NCBI RefSeq assembly: GCF_004785795.1
Contig: NZ_SRRO01000001.1
Span: forward strand, 558,001-622,000
Source of the DNA: Nocardioides eburneiflavus
Lineage (GTDB): Bacteria; Actinomycetota; Actinomycetes; Propionibacteriales; Nocardioidaceae
Length of the DNA stretch: 64,000 nucleotides
Direction: 5' to 3'
Shown one piece after another: positions 11,001-18,685 of this stretch. The notes below the pieces were generated by a model, which did no database searches, was not told the DNA's origin, and saw nothing but the letters and a program-made list of their open reading frames with translations. Positions within the stretch are counted from its first letter, which is position 1, and the number at the start of each line of letters is the position of its first letter. A program made the translations under genes and the position numbers.

Positions 11001-11964
11001 GCAGCTGGCCGCGGACGAGCTCGGTGTAGAAGACCTTGCCGTCGTCGGCGACGTCGATCGCGAAGGGCGCCGAGGTGTTCTGGTCGAGCGGGATGCGCTC
11101 GAAGTTGCTCCACACGGTGCCGCCGCAGTCACCCTCGACCATGCCCGCGACGTACTTCACGCCGCCGATGATCATGTCCATGAACTCGGGCTCGTCGTAG
11201 TTCTTGGGGAAGTGGCCGAGCGCGGTGCTCCAGAAGCGGCCGCCGTCGTAGGGCTTGCACCAGGTGATCGGGTGGTCGTAGCCCTGGGCGTTGGAGCCGG
11301 GGTTGTAGGTCGACTCGTCCATCGTCTGCAGCACGTGGGCCTCGCCGCGGACGTTGCGGTTGAAGTTGTACCACTCGTCGTTGCGCATCCACCGGGTCAC
11401 CTCGTCGGTGCCCTGGAAGTGCTCGGTGGAGGGGTGGGTGACGTCCTCGTTGCGCACGACCGCCGGGATGTCCTGGGCCGAGTGACCGGGCATCAGCGCG
11501 CCGATCATGCTGTCCCACCACGGGTAGTTGCCGCGCATGTCGGTGGCGTTGTGGATCGCCGCGATGCCACCGCCGGCCTGCATCCACCGCTCCATCGCAG
11601 CCTTCTCCGCCGCGGTCCACGGGTCGCCGTTGATCTGGAAGGCGACCATCGCGTCGAATTGCGCGAGGTTCTCGTCGGTGAAGACCGAGGAGTCGGAGGA
11701 GACCGTCACGGTCATCCCCTCCGCCTCCAGCGCCGCCTTGATCTTGGGCGTGCCGTAGGCGATCGCCTCGTCGTGCCACGGACCGGCCGGTGCCTCGTTG
11801 AAGAGCAGCACGTGGCCGTGGCCGGGGTGCGCCTGGGCGGGCGCGGCGACGACGGCGCCGAGCAGCACGCTGCCGACGAGGGCCAGTACGGCGAGCAGGG
11901 CGGTGCCGGCGCGCGAGCGACGGGCAGTTGATCCTCGCGGGATCGAGCGCGGGGTGGTGGACAT
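5029..11964 (-). CDS. giant secreted ThuA / sugar-dehydrogenase / PKD / Ig-repeat protein
   Basis: A 2311-residue exported protein. Domains in order: signal peptide 1-45 (cut after AQA); ThuA-like domain about 48-285; PQQ-type glucose/sorbosone dehydrogenase beta-propeller about 290-750 (EDGLLGVALDPDF, GHTGGGLDIDDDG, GFRNPFRF); PKD about 757-845; CBM6-like region about 945-1075; Ig-like domain about 1080-1175; three concanavalin/DUF1349-like segments about 1180-1790; five OmpL47/Ig-type repeats about 1791-2225 (FRSTDVAGN and variants); a charged C-terminal helical tail. ATG 11964 is preferred over GTG 12030 because GGAGG lies 7 bp upstream and the signal peptide follows at once. There is no membrane anchor or LPXTG motif. 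It likely binds and modifies extracellular carbohydrate. The shuffled repeats suggest growth by duplication. Confidence 0.88.
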   Translation of the reverse strand: MSTTPRSIPRGSTARRSRAGTALLAVLALVGSVLLGAVVAAPAQAHPGHGHVLLFNEAPAGPWHDEAIAYGTPKIKAALEAEGMTVTVSSDSSVFTDENLAQFDAMVAFQINGDPWTAAEKAAMERWMQAGGGIAAIHNATDMRGNYPWWDSMIGALMPGHSAQDIPAVVRNEDVTHPSTEHFQGTDEVTRWMRNDEWYNFNRNVRGEAHVLQTMDESTYNPGSNAQGYDHPITWCKPYDGGRFWSTALGHFPKNYDEPEFMDMIIGGVKYVAGMVEGDCGGTVWSNFERIPLDQNTSAPFAIDVADDGKVFYTELVRGQLRMYDPVTQAVTTVLTLPVYSGGEDGLLGVALDPDFATNGHIFLYRSAASPNDSSPDNFWSTVSRFTFENGAVDPATEKVIIRIPARRLPDEPGHTGGGLDIDDDGTLFIGVGDDVNPHSEPSGGYAPLSERAGTFHDARETSANTNDLRGKILRITPLDEPGQPGAGSSYTIPEGNLFPESEDVGRDKTLPEIYAMGFRNPFRFSIDSETGWLSMADYSPDNGTDAPDTRGPAGIAEWNLIKSAGNYGWPLCMGGNHNGQNPNGEPFRDVDYGSTTPLNPPVVGDYFDCANPVNDSVRNTGLTNLPPARAADMYYGYRRSSVGAIPQGGGLAPMGGPIYRYDETLESDTKFPESYDGKPFFYDWARNKMYNIQLKDPAAAQGSQVEKVNPFLPDVPFLAPIDSKFGPDGSMYVLDWGGGYGRDNPTSGLYRIDYISGSRSPVARIDAEPDSGQAPLEVAFDGSGSTDPEDEALTYEWDFDADGTTDETGVTATHVFEDEGVFDARLTVTDPAGKTGTTTVPITVGNTRPVVELETPPDGSFFDFGDEVGWQVRVTDPEEETVDPQAVEVQPALGHDDHAHPLVASRGLTGSTVTSVGGHAADENIFYAIDARYTDTGGAGGENPLLGSDTSVIFPKLRQAEWFDAKSDTATVAPGRDPAGGGQVVVGKDGAWVSFEPVNFHRIDDFHLRVQAASAGGTIELRKGSPTGELVGSAEVPATGQQFRDVAVDVSALGNETMDLHLVFTGPGDIKLNFFEAVGQGISPTAKPVVAITAPVDGDELDPGAEVAVAADASDADGSVSKVEFFAGDTKIGEDDTAPYAATWTAPAEEGLYELTAKATDDEGNVTTSRLVQVQVGELFGDLVPFSNVNGEFERLGAGAFRISGAGANAWQGTDQYTTLFKPGGGDDEYDAIVRVDASTLNHNSGKAGLLVRNDMTQPGVSPGYAILAWRRASGMEFLTDPDGNGQLNASVAGGTSTVPKWLKLSRRGNQVSAYWSNNGTSWTQVGAAVTLAGIGATQDVGMFIMAHESAVRTADFSQFAIDSDPQEPEPEPETPSEPLSCVTGPVSDEFDSPALLPKWALRNAPGAPITQAGGSLRLPVTTGDINEASPGPVSFAGQPVPAGDWTATTKITLEHSSHWQWAGLVVHQSDDEYNKLAFVRHQNGTRLVEFQSETNGSRTTPAAPVVAADFPSTIHLRLTHVAGKLSGVYSADGSDWTALAGTLDLKTGSAARVGLMAAGDLGTTPRVAQVDWFRVTPDRTAPAVEADDEFDGSALDGCRWAESVRYNSNTESVADGHLRIATEPGDINGNNPIQPRNFILQDAPDGDWVAETKLKAPLEHRYQLAGLLMYGDDDNYAKADIVAFNAPGAALDLRAELAAEKGGAGVSGGDQVNIADTTESGYWWVQVTKTGTTYTAAVKSTAGASWTPIGDGITYDGPLNSIGLMAIGPEQEEPVTVEFDHFHLDGDEPPADTTAPVTTAGQAVVEDGVRVTLTATDESGGSGVASIEYRVDEGEWTDYTGPFTLTEPGTHTVEFRSTDVAGNEEATKSIEVVVEAADTDAPTTTITWSPAEADGEEGWYVTGPSFTLDAEDDGSGVASTEYSVDGGPWTTYDAAVAVPDGTHVIEFRSTDEAGNQEEVQSSEVEVDTVTPATSATHEKADDGGDSVVLEASDATSGVASTEYRVDGGDWETYVEPVLVTGAGEHTVEFRSTDVAGNVEEAQSIDVTVGGPPADTTAPVTTVRTAPASPDGSAGWFTTAPKVTLGATDAESGVARTEYRIGSGAWTAYTAPFTITAQGRQVLEVRSVDRDGNVETAQSREIAVDTGEPEVAISGIRARTYPSHQQAAVAWTATDATSGVRGVRATLDGEAVEAGEWSMWTLSTGRHVLTVTAADVAGHTSSQTVVFTVQATGKSVTKVVKALAADEEVGPKLATKLLQADKDARKAERSGDRKAARKELKQLRKLVRTKLDGELRAALLAQVRERLRQL

Positions 11965-12022
11965 CCCAGGGCCTCCAGGGGGCGAGCGGAGTGGCAACGG
12001 ACGGCGGCGAGTGAGGTCGCGC

Positions 12023-12038
12023 TGTGACATGGGTCACG
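12023..12038. promoter_or_regulatory. Crp/GlxR-type operator
   Basis: TGTGACATGGGTCACG fits the Crp-family consensus TGTGA-N6-TCACA with one mismatch. It is centred about 66 bp upstream of the giant gene's start and about 140 bp before the divergent ArsA gene. The position suits cAMP-linked carbon control of the exported sugar-binding protein. Confidence 0.5.
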
Positions 12039-12170
12039 AATGGTCTGACGCGACGCTCCCAGACTTTTGTCTGCTGGTCAAGCAAAAGGTGTCCGTCAAC
12101 ATCTAGAAGACGCGTGAGCGGCCGTCGAACGCTCGGAAGGTCCTCCACCCCCGCTGGCTATCCTCGGCTC

Positions 12171-13196
12171 GTGACCGCCCCCGCCGACCGCCCCGTCGAC
12201 TGGCCGAAGGTCCGTCTGCACGTCGTCACCGGCAAGGGCGGCACCGGCAAGTCCACGGTCGCCGCCGCCCTCGCGCTGGCACTCGCCGGATCGGGGCGCA
12301 ACGTGCTGCTGTGCGAGGTGGAGGGCCGGCAGGGGATCGCCCGGATGTTCGACGTCGACCCCCTCCCCTACGAGGAACGCCGCATCGCCAAGGGCGCGCC
12401 CGACGTCGACGGCCGGGCCGGGCAGGTGCACGCCCTGCACGTCGATGCCGAGTCGGCGCTGCTGGAGTACCTCGCGATGTACTACAAGCTCGGCCGGGCC
12501 GGGAAGGCGCTCGACCGCTTCGGCGTCATCGACTTCGCCACGACCATCGCCCCCGGTGTGCGGGACGTGCTGCTGACCGGCAAGGTCTACGAGGCGGTCC
12601 AGCGGCCCCGCGGCGGGCGCACCCGGGAGCAGATCACGTACGACGCCGTGGTGCTCGACGCGCCGCCCACCGGGCGGATCTGCCAGTTCCTCGGGGTCAA
12701 CTCCGAGCTGGCCGGGCTCGCCAAGGTCGGCCCGATCAAGTCGCAGGCCGACAAGGTGATGGAGCTGCTGCGCTCGACGCGCACCGCCGTGCACCTCGTC
12801 ACGATCCTCGAGGAGATGCCCGTGCAGGAGACCTCCGACGGGATCGCCGAGCTGCGCGCCGCGGGGTTGCCGGTCGGCGGCATCGTGGTCAACCTCGTCC
12901 GCCCGCAGGCGCTCAGCCCGGGGGCGCTCGCGCAGGTGCGCGACGACGCGGTCGACCCCACCGCAATCACCTCCGAGCTCAGTCGCGCGCGGGTCGACGT
13001 CGACGCGGCCCTGGTCCGCGCGCTCGTCGCCGAGGCCCGCGACCACGCCGTACGCCGGCAGCTCGAGGACGAGCAGCGCGCCCTCGTGGCGGCCGAGGGC
13101 CTGCCGACCTACGAGCTGCCCCGCATCGCCGCCGGCATCGACCACGGCGCGCTCGTCGAGCTCGCCCAGCTCCTGCGCCACCAGGCCATGGCATGA
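12171..13196 (+). CDS. ArsA/GET3-family ATPase, first of a pair
   Basis: A 341-residue cytoplasmic P-loop ATPase with the deviant Walker A GKGGTGKST at residues 21-29 and the switch region VVLDAPPTGR. It lacks the metal-binding cysteines of true arsenite pumps. It corresponds by order and family to Mycobacterium Rv3679, whose partner Rv3680 sits next to whiB4 and ponA2, exactly as here. The mycobacterial pair has been linked to anion/tail-anchor-type ATPase function. GTG 12171 is chosen because the upstream frame has no RBS and the motif spacing matches the family. Its stop overlaps the next start by ATGA. Confidence 0.88.
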   Translation: MTAPADRPVDWPKVRLHVVTGKGGTGKSTVAAALALALAGSGRNVLLCEVEGRQGIARMFDVDPLPYEERRIAKGAPDVDGRAGQVHALHVDAESALLEYLAMYYKLGRAGKALDRFGVIDFATTIAPGVRDVLLTGKVYEAVQRPRGGRTREQITYDAVVLDAPPTGRICQFLGVNSELAGLAKVGPIKSQADKVMELLRSTRTAVHLVTILEEMPVQETSDGIAELRAAGLPVGGIVVNLVRPQALSPGALAQVRDDAVDPTAITSELSRARVDVDAALVRALVAEARDHAVRRQLEDEQRALVAAEGLPTYELPRIAAGIDHGALVELAQLLRHQAMA

Positions 13197-14329
13197 ATCC
13201 CACCCCGACGTTGGACATCGACGCCCTCCTCGACGACCGGACCACCGAGATCATCGTGTGCTGCGGGTCGGGCGGCGTCGGCAAGACCACCACGTCGGCC
13301 GCCCTCGCGCTGCGCGCGGCCGAGCGCGGCCGCAAGGTCGTCGTGCTGACGATCGACCCGGCCCGCCGGCTCGCGCAGTCGATGGGCATCGAACAGCTCG
13401 ACAACACCCCGCGGCCGGTGCCGGGCGTCGGGGCCGAGGCCGGCGGCTCGCTCGACGCGATGATGCTCGACATGAAGCGGACCTTCGACGAGGTCGTCGA
13501 GTCCCAGGCCAGCCCCGAGAAGGCTCGGCAGATCCTGGAGAACCCGTTCTACGTCGCACTCTCGAGCTCGTTCGCCGGGACCCAGGAGTACATGGCGATG
13601 GAGAAGCTCGGCCAGCTCCACCGGCAGGCGCTCGAGGACGGCAGCCACGACCTGATCGTCGTCGACACGCCGCCGTCGCGCTCCGCGCTCGACTTCCTCG
13701 ACGCGCCCGAGCGGCTGTCGAGCTTCCTCGACGGACGATTCATCCGGCTGCTGCTTGCCCCCGCCCGCGGTCCGGCGCGACTGATGACAGCCGGCTTCTC
13801 GGTCGTCACCAACGCCCTGACCAAGGTCCTCGGCGCCCAGGTGCTGCGCGACATGCAGACCTTCGTGGCGGCGTTCGACACGCTCTTCGGCGGATTCCGC
13901 CAGCGGGCCGACCAGACCTTCGCCCTGCTCCAGGCCGACGGGACCGCGTTCGTCGTGGTCGCCGCACCCGAGCCCGACGCGCTCCGCGAGGCCGCCTACT
14001 TCGTCGACCGGCTCACCGACGACGAGATGCCGCTGGCCGGTCTCGTCGTCAACCGGGTCAGTCCGGCGGCGCGTACGGACCTCTCGGCCGAGGCGGCGAT
14101 CACCGCCGCCGACCGGTTGCGGTCCGGCGACTCCTCGTCACTCACGGCCGGGCTGCTGCAGCTCCACGCGGACCGGGTCCGCATCGTCGAGCGCGAGCAG
14201 CACCTGTGCGAGCGGTTCGCCGCCTCGCACCCCCAGGTGCCGACGGCGTTCGTCCCGGCGCTCGCCGAGGACGTCCACGACCTCGACGGCCTGCGCACGA
14301 TCGGCGAGGGGCTCGCCGACCAGGCATAG
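13193..14329 (+). CDS. ArsA/GET3-family ATPase, second of a pair
   Basis: A 378-residue partner ATPase with deviant Walker A GSGGVGKTT at residues 25-33, switch I-like LTIDPARRLAQSMG, and switch II IVVDTPPSRSALDFLDAP. It carries a longer insert in the middle than the upstream copy. The 4-bp overlap with the first gene suggests coupled translation and a heterodimer, as proposed for Rv3679/Rv3680. It ends 18 bp from the stop of the convergent WhiB gene. Cytoplasmic; the exact client is unknown. Confidence 0.88.
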   Translation: MNPTPTLDIDALLDDRTTEIIVCCGSGGVGKTTTSAALALRAAERGRKVVVLTIDPARRLAQSMGIEQLDNTPRPVPGVGAEAGGSLDAMMLDMKRTFDEVVESQASPEKARQILENPFYVALSSSFAGTQEYMAMEKLGQLHRQALEDGSHDLIVVDTPPSRSALDFLDAPERLSSFLDGRFIRLLLAPARGPARLMTAGFSVVTNALTKVLGAQVLRDMQTFVAAFDTLFGGFRQRADQTFALLQADGTAFVVVAAPEPDALREAAYFVDRLTDDEMPLAGLVVNRVSPAARTDLSAEAAITAADRLRSGDSSSLTAGLLQLHADRVRIVEREQHLCERFAASHPQVPTAFVPALAEDVHDLDGLRTIGEGLADQA

Positions 14330-14346
14330 GCCAGGCCGAGACCTCG

Positions 14347-14634
14347 TCAGACGGTGACGGAGGGAGACTCGACCTTGGTGCGGGCGGTCTCCAGGATGGA
14401 GCGCCACGACGAGTCGGGCCGGCGGCGGAGCAGCGCACGGCGCTCACGCTCGGTCATGCCGCCCCACACGCCCCACTCGATCTGGTTGTCGAGCGCCTCG
14501 GCCAGGCACTCCGTACGCACGGGGCAACCGGCGCAGACCTGCTTGGCCTTGTTCTGCTCCGCACCTCGCACGAAGAGTGCGTCCGGCGTGTCGCCCTTGC
14601 ATGCGGCGCGTGCCGCCCAGTCCTCGACCCACAT
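14347..14634 (-). CDS. whiB4: WhiB-family iron-sulfur regulator
   Basis: A 95-residue WhiB protein with the four cluster-binding cysteines C12, C34, C37 and C43 (CX21CX2CX5C), then GVWGG at 55-59 and a basic C-terminal DNA-binding stretch (TERERRALLRRRP). WhiB proteins hold a redox-sensitive [4Fe-4S] cluster and act with the principal sigma factor. The whiB4 name rests on position between ArsA-like ATPases and the PonA2-type PBP, as in mycobacteria. ATG 14634 puts the first cysteine at the usual distance; a longer frame is possible but its N-terminus looks non-coding. The 169-bp gap to the PBP gene must hold both divergent promoters. Confidence 0.92.
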   Translation of the reverse strand: MWVEDWAARAACKGDTPDALFVRGAEQNKAKQVCAGCPVRTECLAEALDNQIEWGVWGGMTERERRALLRRRPDSSWRSILETARTKVESPSVTV

Positions 14635-14803
14635 GATCTGTACCCCACGGTGTGTGTCGAGCCGGTCAGCCGCCCCCATAGCGGCCATCCCCGACTCCGC
14701 ATGAAAAGTAAACGAAATGCCCCCGGTCCAGACAGGGGCCGAGTGGCTCAATTCGCATAGTCCAATGTGACTACTCCGCTGCGCGGTTGGAATTGAAGGT
14801 GCT

Positions 14804-17230
14804 ATGCGTCCGCCACGTACTCTGGTGCCCATGCCAACCCGCTCGTCCTCCCGTTCCGAGCGTCCGCACGGACGCCCCGACGCCGGTCGTGTCGCCTCCC
14901 ACCTCGCGGTGATGGGTGCCGTCGCGGTGGTCATGGGTGTGCTCGTGGCCTGCCTCGCCATCCCGTTCGCGGGCCTGGTGGGAGTCGCGGCCAAGGACGT
15001 CAGCAAGGGCATGGTCAACCTCCCGGAGTCCCTCGAGGCCAAGGACCTGTCGCAGAAGACGCGCATCTACGACGTCAACGGCAACCTCATCGCCTCGCTC
15101 TACGACCAGAACCGGATCAACGTCCCGCTGAGCTCGATCTCGCGGCCGATGGTCAAGGCGATCGTCGCGATCGAGGACTACCGCTTCTACGACCACGGGG
15201 CGCTCGACCTCAAGGGCACGCTGCGCGCCTTCATCACCAACCAGGCCAACGGCGGCTCCGTGCAGGGTGGCTCCTCGATCACCCAGCAGATGGTGAAGCA
15301 GACGCTGCTCTACCAGGCCGAGACCGACGAGGAGCGCAAGGCCGCGACCGAGGAGACGTACGCCCGCAAGGTCCGCGAGCTGCGCTACGCGATCGCGTTC
15401 GAGAAGAACCACACGAAGGACTGGATCCTCGAGCGCTACCTCAACATCGCCTACTTCGGCGACGGCGCCTTCGGCGTCCAGGCGGCCGCGCGCCACTTCT
15501 TCTCCAAGAACGCCAAGGACCTCAACCTGCTCGAGTCGGCCACGCTCGCGGGCCTGGTGAAGAACCCCGTCGGCTACGACCCGGTCGACAACCCCGAGCG
15601 CGCCGAGAGCCGGCGCAACGTCGTGCTCGACCGGATGGCGCAGCTCGGGGTCCTCACCGAGAAGAAGGCTGACCGCCTCAAGAACAAGCCGATCGGCGAG
15701 ACGCTCAAGATCGAGACGTCCCCCAACGGCTGCCAGCAGTCGCGGGCGCCGTTCTTCTGCGACTACGTCGTCAACTGGCTGCTCAAGGACCCCGTGCTCG
15801 GCGACACGCCCAAGGAGCGCCGCCGCACCCTCAACAACGGCGGCCTGACGATCAACACCACGATCGACCTCGACATGCAGAAGGCCGCCGACGACTCGGT
15901 CTCGAGCCACGTGTTCCAGACCGATCAGGCCATCGGCGGGCTCGCCATGGTCGAGCCCGGCTCCGGCGACGTCCGCGCGATCGCGCAGTCGCGCCCGATG
16001 GGCAAGGACAAGAAGGGCGGCGAGACCTACCTCAACTACGTCGTCCCGAAGAAGTACGGCGACGCCAACGGCTTCCAGGCAGGCTCGACCTTCAAGGTGT
16101 TCGTCCTCGCCGAGGCGATCAACCAGGGCATCCCCCTGAGCACGAACATCTACTCGCCGCAGGAGATGCAGATCGAGGACGAGGAGTTCGAGAACTGCGA
16201 CGGCCCCTATGCCGGCGACGGCGAGGGCTGGAACGTCAGCAACTCGACCGGCGGTGACCAGGACTACAACCTCTACACCGGCACCCAGCAGTCGGTGAAC
16301 ACCTTCTTCGCCCAGCTCGAGATGCAGACCGGCATGTGCGAGCCGCTGCAGCTCGCCGCCGACATGGGCGTCAAGGTGCCGCTGGCACAGAAGGTGCCGT
16401 CGTGGATCCTCGGCGTCTCCGACAGCAACCCGCTCGAGATCGCCCAGGCCTACGCCACCTTCGCCGCCCGCGGCCTGCACTGCGAGCCGCGCCCGGTCAC
16501 CCAGGTGCTCGACTCCTCGGGCGGGGTCCTCAAGGACTTCCCGACCGAGTGCGAGCAGGTCATGCCCGGCGCCACCGCCGACGCGGTCAACGACATCCTG
16601 CGCGGCGTGATGGAGCCCGGCGGGTTCGGCCAGAACATCGCCATCGACAAGCCGTCGGCCGGCAAGACCGGCACCAACCAGAACAACATGTCGGTGTGGT
16701 TCGCCGGCTACACGCCCAGCATCTCGACCGCCGCGATGGTCGCCGGTGCCAACGAGTTCGGCGAGTGGGTCAGCCTCAACGGCCAGGTCGTGGGCGGCAG
16801 CCCGATCTACGAAGCCTTCGGCTCGACCGTCGCCGGCCCGATCTGGGGCGACGCGATGGCGGCCATCTCGGCCAAGCTGCCCTACGAGGACTTCCAGGCC
16901 CCGCCTGGCGACGAGATCGCCGGTGTGCTGAGCACGGTGCCCGACGTCGCCGGCCAGAGCGTCGAGGCAGCCACGGCCACCCTGCAGGGCGCCGGCTTCG
17001 CCGTTGCCGACGGCGGCCAGGTCAACTCCGAGGTCGCCGCCGGCACCGTGGCGTACACGTCCCCGGCTGGCGGCACCGCCCTCAGCAGCGGCGACACCGT
17101 CACGCTCTACACCTCGACCGGGACCGTCCCGCCGCCCGAGAACAGCGGCGGCGGTGGCGGAGGCGGAGGCGGAGGCCGTGGCAACAACGGCAACGGCAAC
17201 GGCAACGGCGGAGGCCGGGGCAACGGCTGA
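14804..17230 (+). CDS. ponA2: class A penicillin-binding protein with PASTA domain
   Basis: An 808-residue bifunctional peptidoglycan synthase. One membrane helix at about 33-55 follows a basic cytoplasmic tail. The transglycosylase domain has the catalytic Glu in EDYRFYDHG (about 124) and GGSSITQQMVKQ. The transpeptidase domain has STFK (Ser428 region), SVN (about 497) and KTGT (about 621). A PASTA domain (VPDVAGQSVEAATATL, about 711-772) senses cell-wall material, and a Gly/Asn-rich tail ends the protein. ATG 14804 has GAAGG just upstream; Met10 has no RBS. It matches ponA2 (Rv3682) in family and order. Two cysteines in the central region could form a disulfide outside the cell. Confidence 0.93.
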   Translation: MRPPRTLVPMPTRSSSRSERPHGRPDAGRVASHLAVMGAVAVVMGVLVACLAIPFAGLVGVAAKDVSKGMVNLPESLEAKDLSQKTRIYDVNGNLIASLYDQNRINVPLSSISRPMVKAIVAIEDYRFYDHGALDLKGTLRAFITNQANGGSVQGGSSITQQMVKQTLLYQAETDEERKAATEETYARKVRELRYAIAFEKNHTKDWILERYLNIAYFGDGAFGVQAAARHFFSKNAKDLNLLESATLAGLVKNPVGYDPVDNPERAESRRNVVLDRMAQLGVLTEKKADRLKNKPIGETLKIETSPNGCQQSRAPFFCDYVVNWLLKDPVLGDTPKERRRTLNNGGLTINTTIDLDMQKAADDSVSSHVFQTDQAIGGLAMVEPGSGDVRAIAQSRPMGKDKKGGETYLNYVVPKKYGDANGFQAGSTFKVFVLAEAINQGIPLSTNIYSPQEMQIEDEEFENCDGPYAGDGEGWNVSNSTGGDQDYNLYTGTQQSVNTFFAQLEMQTGMCEPLQLAADMGVKVPLAQKVPSWILGVSDSNPLEIAQAYATFAARGLHCEPRPVTQVLDSSGGVLKDFPTECEQVMPGATADAVNDILRGVMEPGGFGQNIAIDKPSAGKTGTNQNNMSVWFAGYTPSISTAAMVAGANEFGEWVSLNGQVVGGSPIYEAFGSTVAGPIWGDAMAAISAKLPYEDFQAPPGDEIAGVLSTVPDVAGQSVEAATATLQGAGFAVADGGQVNSEVAAGTVAYTSPAGGTALSSGDTVTLYTSTGTVPPPENSGGGGGGGGGGRGNNGNGNGNGGGRGNG

Positions 17231-17248
17231 CCGGGCAGTGCCCGTCAG
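17227..17248. terminator. short convergent stem-loop
   Basis: CGGGC-AGT-GCCCG with outer CTGA/TCAG pairing and a bulged base overlaps the stop codons of the PBP and YqeY genes. It is a compact bidirectional terminator candidate. Confidence 0.35.
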
Positions 17249-17703
17249 CCGAGCTGGCGCCGCACCTCCGCGGCGACGGCACCGCCGTCGGCGCGACCCT
17301 TGACCTGCGGCGTGACGACGCCCATCACCTTGCCCATGGCGCGCATCCCCTCGTCGGCGGCACCCGTCTGCGCGATCGCTGCGCTGACCAGGTCGGCGAT
17401 CTCGGCCTCGCTGAGCTGGGCCGGGAGGTACTCGGCGATGACCACGCCCTCGGCGGCCTCCTTGGCGGCCATCTCGGTGCGCCCGCCCTCCTCGAACGCG
17501 ACAGCCGCCTCGCGACGCCGCTTGGCCTCGGTGGACAGCACGCCGATGATGTCGTCGTCGGAGAGCTCGCGGGCCTCCTTGCCGGCGACCTCCTGGTTGG
17601 TGATCGCGGTCAGCACCATCCGCAGGGTCGAGGAGCGCAGCTCGTCGCGCGCCTTGATGGCGGTGGTGAGGTCGGCGCGGAGACGGTCCTTCAGGTCACT
17701 CAT
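17245..17703 (-). CDS. GatB/YqeY domain protein
   Basis: A 152-residue member of the YqeY family, related to the tRNA-binding tail domain of GatB. It starts MSDLKDRLRADLTTAIKARDE and carries the family signatures ITNQEVAGKE, YLPAQLSEAEI and MGKVMGVVTPQVKGRADG. The function is not established; an effect on aminoacyl-tRNA amidation has been suggested. An upstream ATG at 17712 would add three residues. It is convergent with the PBP gene and divergent from the phosphoesterase 27 bp away. Confidence 0.9.
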   Translation of the reverse strand: MSDLKDRLRADLTTAIKARDELRSSTLRMVLTAITNQEVAGKEARELSDDDIIGVLSTEAKRRREAAVAFEEGGRTEMAAKEAAEGVVIAEYLPAQLSEAEIADLVSAAIAQTGAADEGMRAMGKVMGVVTPQVKGRADGGAVAAEVRRQLG

Positions 17704-17729
17704 GGAACCCATTGTGGCAGCCTTGGCGA

Positions 17730-18662
17730 ATGCCTTTCCTCCCCGCCGTACGCCGCTCCCTCGCGCTCGGCGCCCTCGCCGGCGCGGGCGTCGCGACGTA
17801 CGCCGCGTGGGAGGCGCGGCAGTACACCCTCCGCCGCGTCACGCTGCCGCTGCTGCCGCCCGGGCACGCGCCGCTGAAGGTGCTGCACCTCAGCGACATC
17901 CACATGGCCCCCGACCAGCGCGCCAAGCAGGAGTGGCTGCGCGGCCTGGCCGCCCTCGAGCCAGACCTGGTCATCGACACCGGTGACAACCTCGCCGACA
18001 AGCGGTCGGTCCCGGTCGTCGTCGACGCCCTGGGCGGCCTGCTCGACGTGCCGGGCGCCTACGTCCTGGGGTCCAACGACTACTACGCCCCCGGGTGGCG
18101 CAACCCGCTGCGCTACCTGCTGCCCGACGACGGCGAGCGCAACACCTCGACCCCGCAGCTGCCGTGGCCCGAGCTCAAGGACCGCTTCGCCGCCGCCGGC
18201 TGGCTCGACCTGACCAACGGGTTCGGCTCGCTGAAGGTCGGCGGGACCCGGATCGCCTTCGCGGGGGTCGACGACCCGCACCTGAAGTACGACGACCTCG
18301 AGCGCGTCGCCGGGCCTGCGGACCCGGGCGCCGACGTACGCCTCGCGGTCGCGCACGCGCCCTACCTCCGCGTCCTGGACCAGTTCGCCGCCGACGGCTA
18401 CGACGCGATCATCGCCGGGCACACCCACGGCGGGCAGGTGTGCCTGCCCACCCCGACCGGCGGTCGGGCCCTCACCACCAACTGCGACCTCGAGCCGGCC
18501 CGCGCCCGCGGCCTGCACCGCCACCCCGCCGACTCCGCACCCGGGGACGACGGCTCGGCCTGGCTGCACGTCTCCGCCGGGCTCGGCACCAACCCCTACA
18601 TCCGCCTCCGCGTCGCCTGCCGCCCCGAGGCGACCCTGATGACGCTCGTCCCGACCACCTGA
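17730..18662 (+). CDS. membrane-anchored calcineurin-like metallophosphoesterase
   Basis: A 310-residue protein with an N-terminal hydrophobic segment (SLALGALAGAGVATYAAW) and then the dinuclear-metal phosphoesterase motifs in order: HLSDIHM, DTGDN, GSNDYY (in place of GNHD), AHAPYL and GHTHGGQV. It belongs to the YkuE/Rv3683-like group, and Rv3683 follows ponA2 in mycobacteria just as here. Likely a cell-envelope phosphoesterase; the substrate is unknown. ATG 17730 is chosen over the in-frame TTG at 17712. Confidence 0.9.
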   Translation: MPFLPAVRRSLALGALAGAGVATYAAWEARQYTLRRVTLPLLPPGHAPLKVLHLSDIHMAPDQRAKQEWLRGLAALEPDLVIDTGDNLADKRSVPVVVDALGGLLDVPGAYVLGSNDYYAPGWRNPLRYLLPDDGERNTSTPQLPWPELKDRFAAAGWLDLTNGFGSLKVGGTRIAFAGVDDPHLKYDDLERVAGPADPGADVRLAVAHAPYLRVLDQFAADGYDAIIAGHTHGGQVCLPTPTGGRALTTNCDLEPARARGLHRHPADSAPGDDGSAWLHVSAGLGTNPYIRLRVACRPEATLMTLVPTT

Positions 18663-18685
18663 CCCACAGCCACCCAGGAGCCCTC

